Source: CAYPPG01 sp964412555 (GTDB lineage Bacteria; Hinthialibacterota; Hinthialibacteria; Hinthialibacterales; Hinthialibacteraceae). From it: a stretch of DNA of 64,000 bases. A program made the position numbers and the translations under genes. The notes beneath the pieces are model-generated. The model did no database searches. It was not told the origin of the DNA and saw nothing but the letters and a program-made list of their open reading frames with translations. Each line of letters begins with the position of its first letter. The stretch's first letter is position 1. Positions 54,244 to 64,000 of this stretch are shown in pieces. Location: NCBI GenBank assembly GCA_964412555.1, contig CAYPPG010000033.1:1-64000 (forward strand), written 5' to 3'.

Positions 54244-54265
54244 GGGTAGACACATAGGTCTACCC
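54244..54265. repeat. Hairpin repeat, GGGTAGAC type
   Basis: Arms GGGTAGAC and GTCTACCC, nearly the same as the copy at 3029-3050, about 51 kb away. The text GGGTAGACACA just upstream (54222-54232) is a half copy. Confidence 0.7.
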
Positions 54266-54322
54266 TACATTGTTACATACTGTAGGGGCATGATTGCCCG
54301 TATTTGTGTTCTGCACCACCTA

Positions 54323-54345
54323 GGGGCAATCGTGTGTGATTGCCC
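54323..54345. repeat. Hairpin repeat, GGGGCAATC type
   Basis: Arms GGGGCAATC and GATTGCCC form a near-perfect stem around CGTGTGT-like bases. Decayed relatives lie at about 54284 and 3062. It is 54 bases upstream of fumC. Confidence 0.65.
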
Positions 54346-54398
54346 GATGTTGTGATCCCCTTGCCACCCACCATATCCAAAAACATGGGAGATAAATT

Positions 54399-55787
<1,389 letters not shown>

Positions 55788-55872
55788 ATAAGATGATATC
55801 CGTATACAAGATGCTCAAGCGTGATTGAAGATTTGATCAAGAGTATTTTCCAATTGTCAAATATTCTCATCC

Positions 55873-56121
55873 TTATCCCGTATCGATTTGTCCGAATGAT
55901 GAAATGTTCGTTCGGGCATTGGGGAAACGGCGAATCAAAGCTCTACGATAGTTCTCAAAGACCTTTGGATAGATTTCCGGGGAACGACGGATTGTCTCAA
56001 TACAAGCATCAATACAACTCAAAAAATCTTCCCCCAATCCTATTCGTCTGTCTTCATACCAAGCGTATGCTTCTACTAAATCTTGCTCAGTTTCTGGCGC
56101 AAAGATGATTTCAGCGGTCAT
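55873..56121 (-). CDS. ParE-family toxin, C-terminally truncated
   Basis: The ATG at 56121 lies inside the antitoxin end (11-base overlap). The first 65 or so residues (MTAEIIFAPETEQDLVEAYAW, IGLGEDFLSCIDACIETI, YRRALIRRFP) are typical ParE. From there the family's last strands (normally xYxIxYRVExDxIxVLAVxH) are replaced by NARTNISSFGQIDTG and a stop. The toxin, 82 residues long, lacks the usual catalytic or gyrase-binding C-terminus and is probably inactive. The other frames do not restore a clear ParE end. Confidence 0.75.
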   Translation of the reverse strand: MTAEIIFAPETEQDLVEAYAWYEDRRIGLGEDFLSCIDACIETIRRSPEIYPKVFENYRRALIRRFPNARTNISSFGQIDTG

Positions 56122-56335
56122 AACGGTTACGCAATCTTCGTTTGACTTCTTCCCAAGAAAGTCCCGATGCAGGATTTTGAATGAAATTCGTTTTTCGGCG
56201 AGATAACTCTTTTTTCTGCCAATCGTAAACTGGGACATCCTCAGGATTTGCCGCAAGGTCATCCCACAAATCTTCCACCAGTTGAAGTTTTTCAGACGGA
56301 CTTAAGTCAAATATTGAAGTAATCGGATTATTCAT
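56111..56335 (-). CDS. Addiction-module antitoxin (TIGR02574-like), second copy
   Basis: The 74-residue protein from the ATG at 56335 has SPSEKLQLVEDLWDDLAANPEDVPVYDWQKKELSRR and ends SWEEVKRRLRNRYDR. This is the layout of the small helical antitoxins that accompany ParE (P-xx-E-K/R-L-x-L-x-E-x-L-W). It overlaps the previous antitoxin by 8 bases and the toxin by 11. It is the normal partner for ParE by position. Confidence 0.85.
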   Translation of the reverse strand: MNNPITSIFDLSPSEKLQLVEDLWDDLAANPEDVPVYDWQKKELSRRKTNFIQNPASGLSWEEVKRRLRNRYDR

Positions 56336-56531
56336 ATACGTTCCATTCATGGAGTGGAAGTTCTCCACTTTTATATTCTCCGTATCGTTTATCGAGTTCA
56401 TCTTTTTGCCATTTCGGTAAAGGAACTTCCGAATGGTTGAGAGCGATGGGGTCCCAAATCTCTCCAACAAGCATAAGTTTTTCTGGTAAATCTAACTTTT
56501 CTATTTCTTGCAAAAGTTCATTGGGTTTCAT
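56328..56531 (-). CDS. Addiction-module antitoxin-like protein, first copy
   Basis: The 67-residue protein, from an ATG at 56531 with GAGG 8 bases upstream, reads MKPNELLQEIEKLDLPEKL, then MLVGEIWDPIALNHSEVPLP and KWQKDELDKRYGEYKSGELP. It has the same domain as the next gene (LPEKL-x-LV-x-EIWD, then W-x-K-x-ELDxRY). It is therefore a tandem paralog, or the remnant of a second module whose toxin has been lost. It is the first gene of this three-gene set. Confidence 0.82.
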   Translation of the reverse strand: MKPNELLQEIEKLDLPEKLMLVGEIWDPIALNHSEVPLPKWQKDELDKRYGEYKSGELPLHEWNVYE

Positions 56532-56750
56532 TTCAAATTCCTCTTTTATCTGACGGATCATGATTCCATAAAAAATGATGAAGTTCGAGTATCTATAAAA
56601 ATCCAGTACGGTGATCTATTATTCAATACTATTATAGTGTTGCCCATTGCTATATCAACAAGGGAGCATATTTCCTTCCACAAATTACTGATGCTTATGC
56701 CTAATTCCAGCTCCCTATTTGATTATTCCATACGAATTCATCCTACAAAT

Positions 56751-59447
56751 CTACAGTCCGAAAACATACTCACCACATCCCCGAACCGCAAATTCTTGTT
56801 TTCCTTCTTGCTGGACTTTTGCTTCATGCGGGGTGTCGAGAAGACTCCATCCGTCTCCAAACGGCAACTTTATAGACGCCGTGACACCTCTTGGAATCTC
56901 AACCTCCAACCGGTGCCTTCCCGGTTCCCAATTTACAAAAACTTCACCTTTCGGTGTCATCACATGGCCACAGACAAAGGGAAGACCGAAGGTATTCGGC
57001 GCAATCGTGACTTTGCCTCCCGGCTCGCCATTTTCATCGTGATCCCAAGTCACACCCAGTATGGCATCATGCATCCAGAGCAACGCTACCGCCGCCCAGC
57101 CGTGGGAGCCGGTCGGGTCTCCGGGCTGCCCTGAACACGCCGTACCCTTCGGTAACTCCATTTCCTGATGAGTGATAAAGTATTCCGGCAACGGTCCTCC
57201 TAAAGGACCTTGGAGAGTATAAGGAACTTGATTGGTTGATGAAAACGGCAGGTAAGGATCGCAGCGCCGGAGTAGATGGGCAAGCGCTCTCTCTCCCAAG
57301 CCGTTATTTGTCAAAACATTCAATGCACGGTATAAATAAGTCGGATTGTTCCACGGTTCTATTCCTTCCGTTGCCTTTCCGTATGGCGGCGGGAAAAATA
57401 CTTCCAATATCTTTTTACTTTCTTCTTTTGTAAACAAACCGGCTTCGATGACTGATATCTGTGCCGCCTGGCTTTTGCCCAACAAACGATTTTCTTCGGA
57501 ATCCAGTACATCAGCGGCATAGGAGACATTACCCTTCTCGCGAATCACAAGACGCTGATGAAAGGCATCGATCATACGTTGCCGGGTGCGTTCCCATTTC
57601 TTCGCTTGATCCTCTAAGCCGAATTCCTGCGCCAATACAATTGCTTGCCGCAAGCGCTCGATCAACCAACAATGGACAATGACACTGACATCTTCCGGAC
57701 GTTTCGAATGGCTTCCCACGCGGATATCGGCAAAGACATTGTTGGTGCGGAAGAGTCCTTCTTCATCCACACATTCCAGCAACAGATTGGTATACTCCAC
57801 CAGCGTATCTGCGAAATGGTACAGCGAAGGCTTTGGTTGATTATTCTTGGCATCAATTCCTCTCCATTTCCATTCGTCGTAGAGCATCGTGATCCATTGC
57901 ATTCCCCAATCCCAGCCGGTGATTTTGACGAAGGACTGCGGGGCGAAGCTGAGAAATCGGCCGTTCTCGCGGCATTCTTGGGCGTGTAGGAGGGTGAACA
58001 TACGTAAATCCGAATCGCCGAACCAGGTTTCTGCCACTTTTGCGCGCAGGCGGATATCTTCCAGCCATTGGCCGTCTTCTCTGCCCGGGGTGTCTACATA
58101 GGTGTCACTCATCGTGATTTCGGCGTGGATTTTCGAAAGTTCAATGAGCTGCTCAAGGCGGGGATTTCCGCATTTGAAACTGCCTTTCCATACTATCGGA
58201 TATTGTGATTTGATCATCCCCAATTTTTTCAGTGTCAATGTTGATTCTTCTTTTGTCGTGGATGGGAACGTCACATGGATGGTCAGGTAGCGTGCCGTTC
58301 GCTCATCGGGAAACTCCACGTTTTCCACGGTGCCCTTCCCTGCCGTGAAATAACGGTCTCCGTAAAATTGACCGACAACTCCCTGCGTTCGGATTTTTCC
58401 CGTTTTTGGATCAATATGACAGGTTCCGTCATAGGGCGATACATTTAATTCACAATAGCCGAAAGAAACAGCTGTATTCGGTGTTTCGGTAATGCATTGT
58501 AGAACCGGATAGCCGTGAATGGGTTGGTGAAAATCAAATATAAGATAGATCGTCTCTCCAGGTTTGCCTTGTATCTTGATTTCTTCTCCCAAAGGAAAAA
58601 GACTCCAGTCTTGCGTCAAACGATTGTTTTTGCGGTATTCGGCTTTCTCCATCAAGTTCGGGAAAGAAACATCCGGTTTCATGATCTCCGGATTCGCGTC
58701 GAAGATTTCCGGATAGGCAATCGTTCCTGCTGCAATCAAACGCTGGACATTGAAGAAATATTCCCTTTGAGGCTTCGGGAAAAAATCATACTGTACAGTC
58801 CAGATTGGTTCTTCAATGGATGTCGCGCTCATCCAATCCAGCGGTGGCGATTCACGATAGGATGGTTTACACAAATTTTCTACTTTTAAACCGCCCTCGA
58901 TCATCACAGGAAAGCGAATCCGTAAATCCCCGATGACACCGATGATCTGCTGTTCATGCTCGATGAACTGCAGCGCTCTCGCCGTTCGCCAGCTGGTATC
59001 TGTATTGAACTCATGAAAATCTCCGATACTTTGAATCAACACACCGGCCCGGCGTTTTTCTTGCCGTTGAAAATTCTTGGTCGTTCCCCAATTATGATGG
59101 AGGATCAAAACAGTGTTTTTTCCCGATTTCAAGTACGGTCCGATTTGGACTTTTTCGGGACGCACAAAGTCGGGATGATACCGCGTCACCTTTCGCCGCA
59201 AAATCTGTCCGTTTACGATTAAACGGGCATTGGCATCCGCCGCGAAAAGAATTTCTGCCTTCGCGGGGGGATTGGTAAGATCGTATACTTTCCGGAAATA
59301 GGTGAATTGATTGGTAACCTGTGGATCGAGTTCCGGATGCCAAATCCACTCGCCGCGATATTCTTCTGCCAAGAGACTACTGCTCCCTACAAGACAAGAT
59401 CCGAAAATTAAGAAAAAAACAAAATAATGAACTATTTTTTGAAACAT
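56751..59447 (-). CDS. Alpha-L-rhamnosidase (GH78-like), secreted
   Basis: I start at the ATG at 59447, 6 bases after GGAGG. The roughly 898-residue protein has a signal peptide, N-terminal beta-sandwich domains (EWIWHPELDPQVTNQFTYFRK, the rhamnosidase N-domain), an (alpha/alpha)6 barrel and a C-terminal beta-sandwich. The barrel includes DTYVDTPGREDGQWLEDIRLRA (about residues 445-466), with the acidic residues used as general acid in GH78. It removes terminal rhamnose from pectin side chains, other plant or algal glycans, or glycosides. It lies near the pectate lyase, GH2 and sulfatase genes. An intrinsic hairpin is 67 bases upstream. Confidence 0.88.
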   Translation of the reverse strand: MFQKIVHYFVFFLIFGSCLVGSSSLLAEEYRGEWIWHPELDPQVTNQFTYFRKVYDLTNPPAKAEILFAADANARLIVNGQILRRKVTRYHPDFVRPEKVQIGPYLKSGKNTVLILHHNWGTTKNFQRQEKRRAGVLIQSIGDFHEFNTDTSWRTARALQFIEHEQQIIGVIGDLRIRFPVMIEGGLKVENLCKPSYRESPPLDWMSATSIEEPIWTVQYDFFPKPQREYFFNVQRLIAAGTIAYPEIFDANPEIMKPDVSFPNLMEKAEYRKNNRLTQDWSLFPLGEEIKIQGKPGETIYLIFDFHQPIHGYPVLQCITETPNTAVSFGYCELNVSPYDGTCHIDPKTGKIRTQGVVGQFYGDRYFTAGKGTVENVEFPDERTARYLTIHVTFPSTTKEESTLTLKKLGMIKSQYPIVWKGSFKCGNPRLEQLIELSKIHAEITMSDTYVDTPGREDGQWLEDIRLRAKVAETWFGDSDLRMFTLLHAQECRENGRFLSFAPQSFVKITGWDWGMQWITMLYDEWKWRGIDAKNNQPKPSLYHFADTLVEYTNLLLECVDEEGLFRTNNVFADIRVGSHSKRPEDVSVIVHCWLIERLRQAIVLAQEFGLEDQAKKWERTRQRMIDAFHQRLVIREKGNVSYAADVLDSEENRLLGKSQAAQISVIEAGLFTKEESKKILEVFFPPPYGKATEGIEPWNNPTYLYRALNVLTNNGLGERALAHLLRRCDPYLPFSSTNQVPYTLQGPLGGPLPEYFITHQEMELPKGTACSGQPGDPTGSHGWAAVALLWMHDAILGVTWDHDENGEPGGKVTIAPNTFGLPFVCGHVMTPKGEVFVNWEPGRHRLEVEIPRGVTASIKLPFGDGWSLLDTPHEAKVQQEGKQEFAVRGCGEYVFGL

Positions 59448-59513
59448 CATCAACCTCCGAACCGATTCACTCGTTATGTTAACATTTCACGAACCGCTTC
59501 CATCTATAATGAC

Positions 59514-59541
59514 AAAGGGACGCACAATTGTACGTCCCTTC
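59514..59541 (-). terminator. Hairpin between folD and the GH78 gene
   Basis: AAGGGACGCAC pairs with GTACGTCCCTT (one G-T type mismatch) around AATT, and on the minus strand is followed by TTTGTC. It could end the folD transcript before the GH78 gene. The T-run is short, so a repeat origin is possible. Confidence 0.5.
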
Positions 59542-59563
59542 CTTATCGCATACGAAGTGCTGT

Positions 59564-60436
59564 TTACTTCTTGGCGGCCAGCTGCATCCGGGCTGCCTTC
59601 AACGTGTTGCTCATCAGCATCGCAATTGTCATCGGTCCCGGTCCGCCGGGGGAGGGGGAAAGATAGCCTGCCACTTCTTCCGCTTCGGCGCGGTGCACAT
59701 CCCCTCTTTGTTTGTATTTGCCGTCAACCTCTTCGAAACTAATTCCGACATCGATGACCGCGGCTCCCGGCTTGATCCAATCCTTGCGCACCATATGCAT
59801 TTGGCCTGTGGCCGCTATGAGAATATCCGCTCCTCGGGCTACTCCTGCCAAATCCTGTGTGCGGGAATGGCAAACAGTAACCGTCGCGTGTTCCTGCAAT
59901 AGCAGTTGTATCATCGGTTTCCCAACGATATTACTGCGACCAATGATGACCGCTTGTTTTCCTTTCAATGGTATCTGTGCGCGTTTTAGAATTTTGATCA
60001 CCCCAATTGGGGTACATGCAACCAGGCAATCGAGTCCGATCGATAACCGCCCAACATTGATCGGATGTAATCCGTCCACATCTTTCAGCGGATCAATTCG
60101 TTCTTGAACTGTAATCGCCTCGATCTGATCGGGTACTGGCAGTTGGACAAGAATGCCGTGTACTGCCGGATCAGCGTTCAGCTGATCAACCAAAGCCAGC
60201 AAATCCTCCTGTGGTGTTTCCGCTGGGAGTTTGTGTTGAATTGAATTCATGCCTGCCTCGACGCATGCTTTTCCTTTATTTCTGACATACACTTTGGATG
60301 CCGGATGCTCCCCCACCAACACAACCGCCAATCCCGGTTGAATCGATGTCTCTTGAATAAAAGCATCCACTTGTTGTTTTACTTCATCGCGAATCGTTTG
60401 AGCCAAGGCTTTTCCATCGAGTATCTGTGCCGTCAT
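59564..60436 (-). CDS. folD: Bifunctional methylenetetrahydrofolate dehydrogenase/cyclohydrolase
   Basis: The 290-residue protein is FolD. It has VYVRNKGKACVEAGM with the catalytic Lys, ILVQLPVP, DVDGLHPINVGRL, GRSNIVGKPM for the dinucleotide fold and the end motif SPSPGGPGPMTIAMLMSNT. FolD converts 5,10-methylene-THF to 10-formyl-THF through a methenyl intermediate with NADP, supplying one-carbon units for purines and formyl-Met. The ATG at 60436 has GGGA upstream. It is 18 bases from the DUF1080 gene upstream on the same strand. Confidence 0.95.
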   Translation of the reverse strand: MTAQILDGKALAQTIRDEVKQQVDAFIQETSIQPGLAVVLVGEHPASKVYVRNKGKACVEAGMNSIQHKLPAETPQEDLLALVDQLNADPAVHGILVQLPVPDQIEAITVQERIDPLKDVDGLHPINVGRLSIGLDCLVACTPIGVIKILKRAQIPLKGKQAVIIGRSNIVGKPMIQLLLQEHATVTVCHSRTQDLAGVARGADILIAATGQMHMVRKDWIKPGAAVIDVGISFEEVDGKYKQRGDVHRAEAEEVAGYLSPSPGGPGPMTIAMLMSNTLKAARMQLAAKK

Positions 60437-60454
60437 TGGATTACATTCCCTTTA

Positions 60455-61261
60455 TTATTTTAATATAAATATTTCCACCTTCCGAAATTCGACAGGATGA
60501 CTTTCCGCCTGCAAAGAAATATACCCTTCCGACAACATTTTCTCTTCGTTATTCTCTTCGATGAGTTTAGCGGCATCAGAGTCACTCTCATCCAGTTGGG
60601 GTTTCTCATATTCCATTACCTGTTCCCCATTCACATAATGCTTAATGACGGAATCGCCGTGGACCTCGCATTCCGCCGTCACCCATTGATCGCCGTGGTA
60701 TGTTTTCGATTTGGATGAAGTGCAATGGCGCTTGATCAATTCACCGTCCATGACCACATGCGTTCCAGGTGTGCAGAGATTGTTCGTAGTGCGTTCACCG
60801 GAGCCGCTTCCGCCCAAAAGTTGTGCTTCGATGCAGACGGGGAAATCCTGATCCTTGCGCATACTTTCCGGAGCCTGGCAGTGTAACATGATGCCACTGT
60901 TGCGAAATGCCCAACCCGGACCGCCGGGAGTTTGTTCGCCGACGAACCGGTATTCTACACGAATCCGGTAATGAGAAAATTTCTTCATATAAAACAGATG
61001 GCCAAAACGGTTGTCGAACTTGTCGTACTGATCGAAAGACACTTTTAAAATACCGTCTTCCACCCGAAAGGTATTTCCGAAGTTCTCATTCAATTCATAT
61101 CCCCTGATCTTTGGCACCCATCCTTCGAGATCTTTGCCATTAAATAAGGGGATCCATTTTTCTTCGCTTGTGCTCTCACTACCCACCGCACAAAAAGTGC
61201 CTACCAAGAAAATGGACAACATCGACACGAACCACCAGTACGATTTTCGCCATAGTTTCAT
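60455..61261 (-). CDS. DUF1080 (3-keto-disaccharide hydrolase-type) secreted protein
   Basis: Starting at the ATG at 61261, the 268-residue protein has a signal peptide (MKLWRKSYWWFVSMLSIFLV) and a DUF1080 domain (WIPLFNGKDLEGWVPKIRG, FGHLFYMKKFSHYRIRVEYR, NSGIMLHCQAPESM, GYISLQAESHPVEFRKVEI). It is the larger DUF1080 form, often found in sulfatase gene neighbourhoods of planctomycetes. It may bind or cleave keto-sugars. The gene lies opposite the sulfatase, with the two starting 266 bases apart. Confidence 0.88.
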   Translation of the reverse strand: MKLWRKSYWWFVSMLSIFLVGTFCAVGSESTSEEKWIPLFNGKDLEGWVPKIRGYELNENFGNTFRVEDGILKVSFDQYDKFDNRFGHLFYMKKFSHYRIRVEYRFVGEQTPGGPGWAFRNSGIMLHCQAPESMRKDQDFPVCIEAQLLGGSGSGERTTNNLCTPGTHVVMDGELIKRHCTSSKSKTYHGDQWVTAECEVHGDSVIKHYVNGEQVMEYEKPQLDESDSDAAKLIEENNEEKMLSEGYISLQAESHPVEFRKVEIFILK

Positions 61262-61526
61262 TATTTCATTTCTCCTTCTTGAAAAAATGCTTTCGTAACG
61301 ACCTAGCAAGATTATCAGTCATTGAAGAAAAACTCAACCAGAAACGGAAAGCAATCACCATCTTCTGCTATCAAGCTTAAGAAATCAATAAGACACTGGC
61401 TTTGACAGGTATGCCAAAGACTTATTGAATGAAGATATTGAATCGATTCAAGACAATGGATTTGAAGGGATAAAAAACGATTTTCTCGAGGTGATCCGAA
61501 AAAATCGCACAATCATAGGAGTGATC

Positions 61527-62972
61527 ATGAATACACAAAATCAAAGCAGACGCAATTTCATAAAAAACATAGGCCTGGGTACAGCGATGGTAAGCACTCC
61601 CGCATGGCTCCATAGGATTACACACGCTTCAGCCCATTTACAAAAGCCGAATTTTGTCTTTATCCTTGTCGACGACCTCGGCTGGGCGGATATCAGTTGC
61701 TATGGCAACCGATTTCATGAAACTCCCCATATTGACCGTCTTGCCAGGGAAGGAATGCGCTTCACCGATGCCTACGCCGCCTGCCCGGTCTGCTCGCCCA
61801 CCCGCGCAAGCATCGTTTCGGGCCAATACCCCGCTCGTGTCGGAATTACCGACTTTATTACCGGCCATTGGCGGCCATATGAAAAGCTTCGTGTGCCAAT
61901 CAACAAAACACAATATCTTCCACTCGAATCTGTCACCATTGCCGAAGCGCTCAAATCCGCCGGTTATGTCTCCGGCCTTTTTGGAAAATGGCATTTGGGC
62001 GGGCGTAATCATTTTCCGGATAAACAAGGTTTCGATGAAATGCTCGTCACCGGCGGCCCTCATTTCAACTTCCGCACCACTCCCACAATGGATTTGGATG
62101 AGGACGCTTATCAAGCAGAAGTGCTGACCACAAGATGTGAACAATTTATCGAAAAACATAAAAATGAATCCTTCTGTGCCTTTCTCACCCATTATGCCGT
62201 TCACATTCCATTACAGGCCAGAAAAGAACTGATCGAAAAATACGAAAAAAAGACTAAACCACCAACCGGGATCAATAATCCCATCTATGCCGCCATGGTT
62301 GAACACGTTGATCACAGCGTCGGACGAATTCTCCACAAAATCGACGAGTGCGGGATCAGGGATAATACGGTCGTCATCTTTTTCTCTGACAATGGCGGCT
62401 TACGGCAAAAGTTTACCGGTGACGGACCCATTGTAACTACCAATGCCCCACTGCGAGACGAAAAAGGAACCTTATACGAAGGCGGTATTCGTGAACCTCT
62501 CATAGTGCGCTGGCCTGGTGTCATCGAAACCGGCTCCCTTTGCGATGTACCCGTCACCAGTGTCGATTTCTATCCCACAATGCTTGAGATTGCCGGCGCC
62601 CAATCCGCTTCCGAACATACCCTCGACGGCAAAAGCATTGTTCCTCTCCTCGAACAAAACGGTTCGTTCGAGCGTGATGCGATTTTCTGGCACTATCCCC
62701 ACTATCATCACTCCACACCGGCCGGAGCCATCCGAGAGGGAAATTGGAAGCTCATCGAATTTTTCGAAGATCATCATCAGGAATTGTATAATTTGAAAGA
62801 AGATATTGGCGAGAAAAACAATTTGGTATCCAAATATCCGGACATCGCAAAAACATTGCAAAAGAAGTTGGAGACGTGGCGCAAATCGGTCGACGCTGAA
62901 ATGCCGGCAAAGAATCCAAACTATAATCCCGACCGCGCTGAAGAATGGGGAAAACATCCCGACCGCCGCTGA
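61527..62972 (+). CDS. Tat-exported type I sulfatase
   Basis: The 481-residue protein from the ATG at 61527 (AGGAG 6 bases upstream) has a twin-arginine signal (SRRNFIKNIGLGTAMVSTPAW) and the sulfatase fold. Metal-binding DDLGWADISCYG is followed by the formylglycine motif CSPTR with Cys about residue 89, GKWHLGG, and the late HYAVHIPLQA, FFSDNGG and KWHLGG-like metal ligands. The Cys must be converted to formylglycine by FGE or AtsB, not seen in this window. It removes sulfate esters from polysaccharides, and fits with the PL1, GH2 and GH78 enzymes. Confidence 0.92.
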   Translation: MNTQNQSRRNFIKNIGLGTAMVSTPAWLHRITHASAHLQKPNFVFILVDDLGWADISCYGNRFHETPHIDRLAREGMRFTDAYAACPVCSPTRASIVSGQYPARVGITDFITGHWRPYEKLRVPINKTQYLPLESVTIAEALKSAGYVSGLFGKWHLGGRNHFPDKQGFDEMLVTGGPHFNFRTTPTMDLDEDAYQAEVLTTRCEQFIEKHKNESFCAFLTHYAVHIPLQARKELIEKYEKKTKPPTGINNPIYAAMVEHVDHSVGRILHKIDECGIRDNTVVIFFSDNGGLRQKFTGDGPIVTTNAPLRDEKGTLYEGGIREPLIVRWPGVIETGSLCDVPVTSVDFYPTMLEIAGAQSASEHTLDGKSIVPLLEQNGSFERDAIFWHYPHYHHSTPAGAIREGNWKLIEFFEDHHQELYNLKEDIGEKNNLVSKYPDIAKTLQKKLETWRKSVDAEMPAKNPNYNPDRAEEWGKHPDRR

Positions 62973-64000
62973 TCAAAAAGAGAAATCCGGCATATCCATC
63001 GAGTCCAGGGTTTCATGAATAACGGTTGAAAAATAATCACAGAGATCTTTCATTCCACCAAAATAAGGGCGGTAGCGTTCAATCATTCTCTTTGCATTTA
63101 CAAGAGGCGATTCATCTTCTGAAGCACGGGTTTCAAGTTTTAGAAAAGGAGACAATACGCGGTCAGCCGCTTCATCCAACACAACATAGATTTTTTGATC
63201 TTGAACAAGGGCAATATGGATATTTGTAATAGCCTGCATTTGCTGCGTCAACCGATTGGGATCGGACGGCGCTTGCCGGCTCAACGATTCCAATTCATCC
63301 AATTGCTGCAAGCCAAGTACGGCCTGTTCACTCCCCGTCTGCAAAATATTCAGGCTTTCTTTTAAAACAGTGATTCCTTCATTTGCATAAGAACCGAAGA
63401 AAAAGCCAATCGACATCTGCAACGTGCTTCGGACCGAGGAATCGCGTGTACAAAATTCCGAGATCGCATCAGATAATTTTTGTACTTCCGCTCCTTCTAT
63501 CACCGCTCCACCTTCTGTGCAATTGATCACCCGGGCATTGATTTGATGGATCGCTTCTTCCAGAGAACGCCGATAGGCAAACCAGAATTTATTCGTGGCA
63601 ACCTCTCCCCCTTGGTTCGCAGGCACTAGAATTGGATCAAATTCTTCCAATTCAGGTTGATCGCCGATCAATTCGACAATCATTTTCCCAGGGGATTGTG
63701 ACAGGGTTATGCGGCGGCGTAAGGCGGTATCAGCGGCATGTGTTGTACCTCCTTCTTTGGGAAACGACAAATCCATTCCAGCCAGTATGATAGGATTGCA
63801 CCCCATATAGGAGGCAAGATTGAAGCAGGTTTGTCCGGCATTGGTGCCAATGGATAAGTAGGAGGGATCGCCTATTGTATCCTTTAAAGTTCGTAACAAC
63901 TTTGAACCGGCGAGCGGCAAGGATACCATCGTGCCACTCAATTGTTTCAATATTTCGGGGTAAAGACTAGGAGAGAACGCTAAAATCGAGTTATCCAGCG
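62973..64000 (-). CDS. DUF115 (MptE/motility-associated factor) protein, partial
   Basis: The frame is open to the right edge, so only the C-terminal 341 or so residues are visible. The region has the DUF115 core (about the first 140 visible residues): YLSIGTNAGQTCFNLASYMGCNPIILAGMDLSF and then the THAADTAL segment. These match motility-associated factors and the 6-hydroxymethylpterin pyrophosphokinase fold. Maf-type proteins often modify flagellin with nonulosonic acid in flagellated bacteria. The remaining helical C-terminal part is unrecognised. The gene ends directly against the sulfatase stop, with no gap. Confidence 0.85.
   Translation of the reverse strand, partial: LDNSILAFSPSLYPEILKQLSGTMVSLPLAGSKLLRTLKDTIGDPSYLSIGTNAGQTCFNLASYMGCNPIILAGMDLSFPKEGGTTHAADTALRRRITLSQSPGKMIVELIGDQPELEEFDPILVPANQGGEVATNKFWFAYRRSLEEAIHQINARVINCTEGGAVIEGAEVQKLSDAISEFCTRDSSVRSTLQMSIGFFFGSYANEGITVLKESLNILQTGSEQAVLGLQQLDELESLSRQAPSDPNRLTQQMQAITNIHIALVQDQKIYVVLDEAADRVLSPFLKLETRASEDESPLVNAKRMIERYRPYFGGMKDLCDYFSTVIHETLDSMDMPDFSF

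Larger units (their letters stand above)
53997..54398. other. Divergent gap with a cluster of hairpin repeats
   Basis: The 402 bases between the GH2 and fumC starts hold two hairpins of the dispersed family (54244-54265 and 54323-54345) and decayed copies: a GGGTAGTAAGGGCAA start at about 54190 and GGGGCATGATTGCCC at 54284. Both gene promoters must lie around them. The minus frame at 53923-54141 is a partial shadow of the GH2 gene. Confidence 0.6.

Overview
This window reads like a chromosome segment from an uncultured, Gram-negative-type bacterium of the kind found in candidate phyla near the PVC/Hydrogenedentes/Sumerlaeota/Omnitrophota groups. The evidence is indirect: secreted DUF1080, LamG, PQQ-propeller, parallel beta-helix, sulfatase, GH2, GH78 and PL1 proteins, lipoproteins, flagellar switch genes, many toxin-antitoxin genes and remnants, and a large load of short hairpin repeats. 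No rRNA, tRNA, CRISPR array or complete insertion sequence was recognised, so the taxonomy is an inference.

Layout. 0-5.7 kb: end of an osmoprotectant-type ABC ATPase, a methyltransferase, a MarR regulator, an ADP-ribosylglycohydrolase, an exported RraA-like protein, an M20 peptidase and a GNAT acetyltransferase, all on the minus strand. 5.8-14.6 kb: a B12-binding radical SAM enzyme, a PqaA-like hydrolase, a DUF1080 lipoprotein or secreted protein, a free-standing FlhB C-terminal-like protein with a HEAT-repeat protein, and a Tyr/Trp-rich lipoprotein. 14.9-16.6 kb: an Rpn/PD-(D/E)XK nuclease and a Phd-ParE module. 16.6-21.5 kb: a GntR(YtrA-like)-ATPase-permease-hypothetical operon with two matching 25-bp palindromes upstream. 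21.7-27 kb: an accessory, decaying stretch holding a nonsense-split PPC protein, a frameshifted propeller protein, a secreted EF-hand/dockerin-like protein, a DUF433 remnant and a nested inverted repeat. 27-29 kb: two NifX-like proteins, a Gly/Arg-rich zinc-ribbon protein and an MBL-fold hydrolase. 29-31 kb: a secreted beta-helix protein.

31-36.8 kb is the most unusual block. It holds a divergent FliG, a four-helix membrane protein ending in a FliF-type FliG-binding tail, an unknown protein that starts with a FliM-type SQ-x-EID-x-LL motif, a FliM-like protein without that motif and with a degenerate SpoA domain, then a UPF0158 protein and an O-antigen-ligase-type protein. I infer a rearranged switch complex or a diverged motor-like assembly. 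37-44.8 kb: housekeeping genes (BFN nuclease, Maf, endonuclease V), a Pro-rich protein, a LamG protein, a fused MntA/HepT remnant, a polytopic GT-C-like protein and a heme-type sensor.

45-63 kb is a glycan block: a 1271-residue PQQ propeller with an embedded methyltransferase-like fold, pectate lyase, GH2, GH78, DUF1080 and a Tat-exported sulfatase. Between them lie fumC, folD, a VOC protein and a tandem-antitoxin/truncated-ParE module. Together these suggest extracellular breakdown of sulfated, rhamnose- and uronate-containing polysaccharides. The window ends inside a DUF115 (motility-associated) protein.
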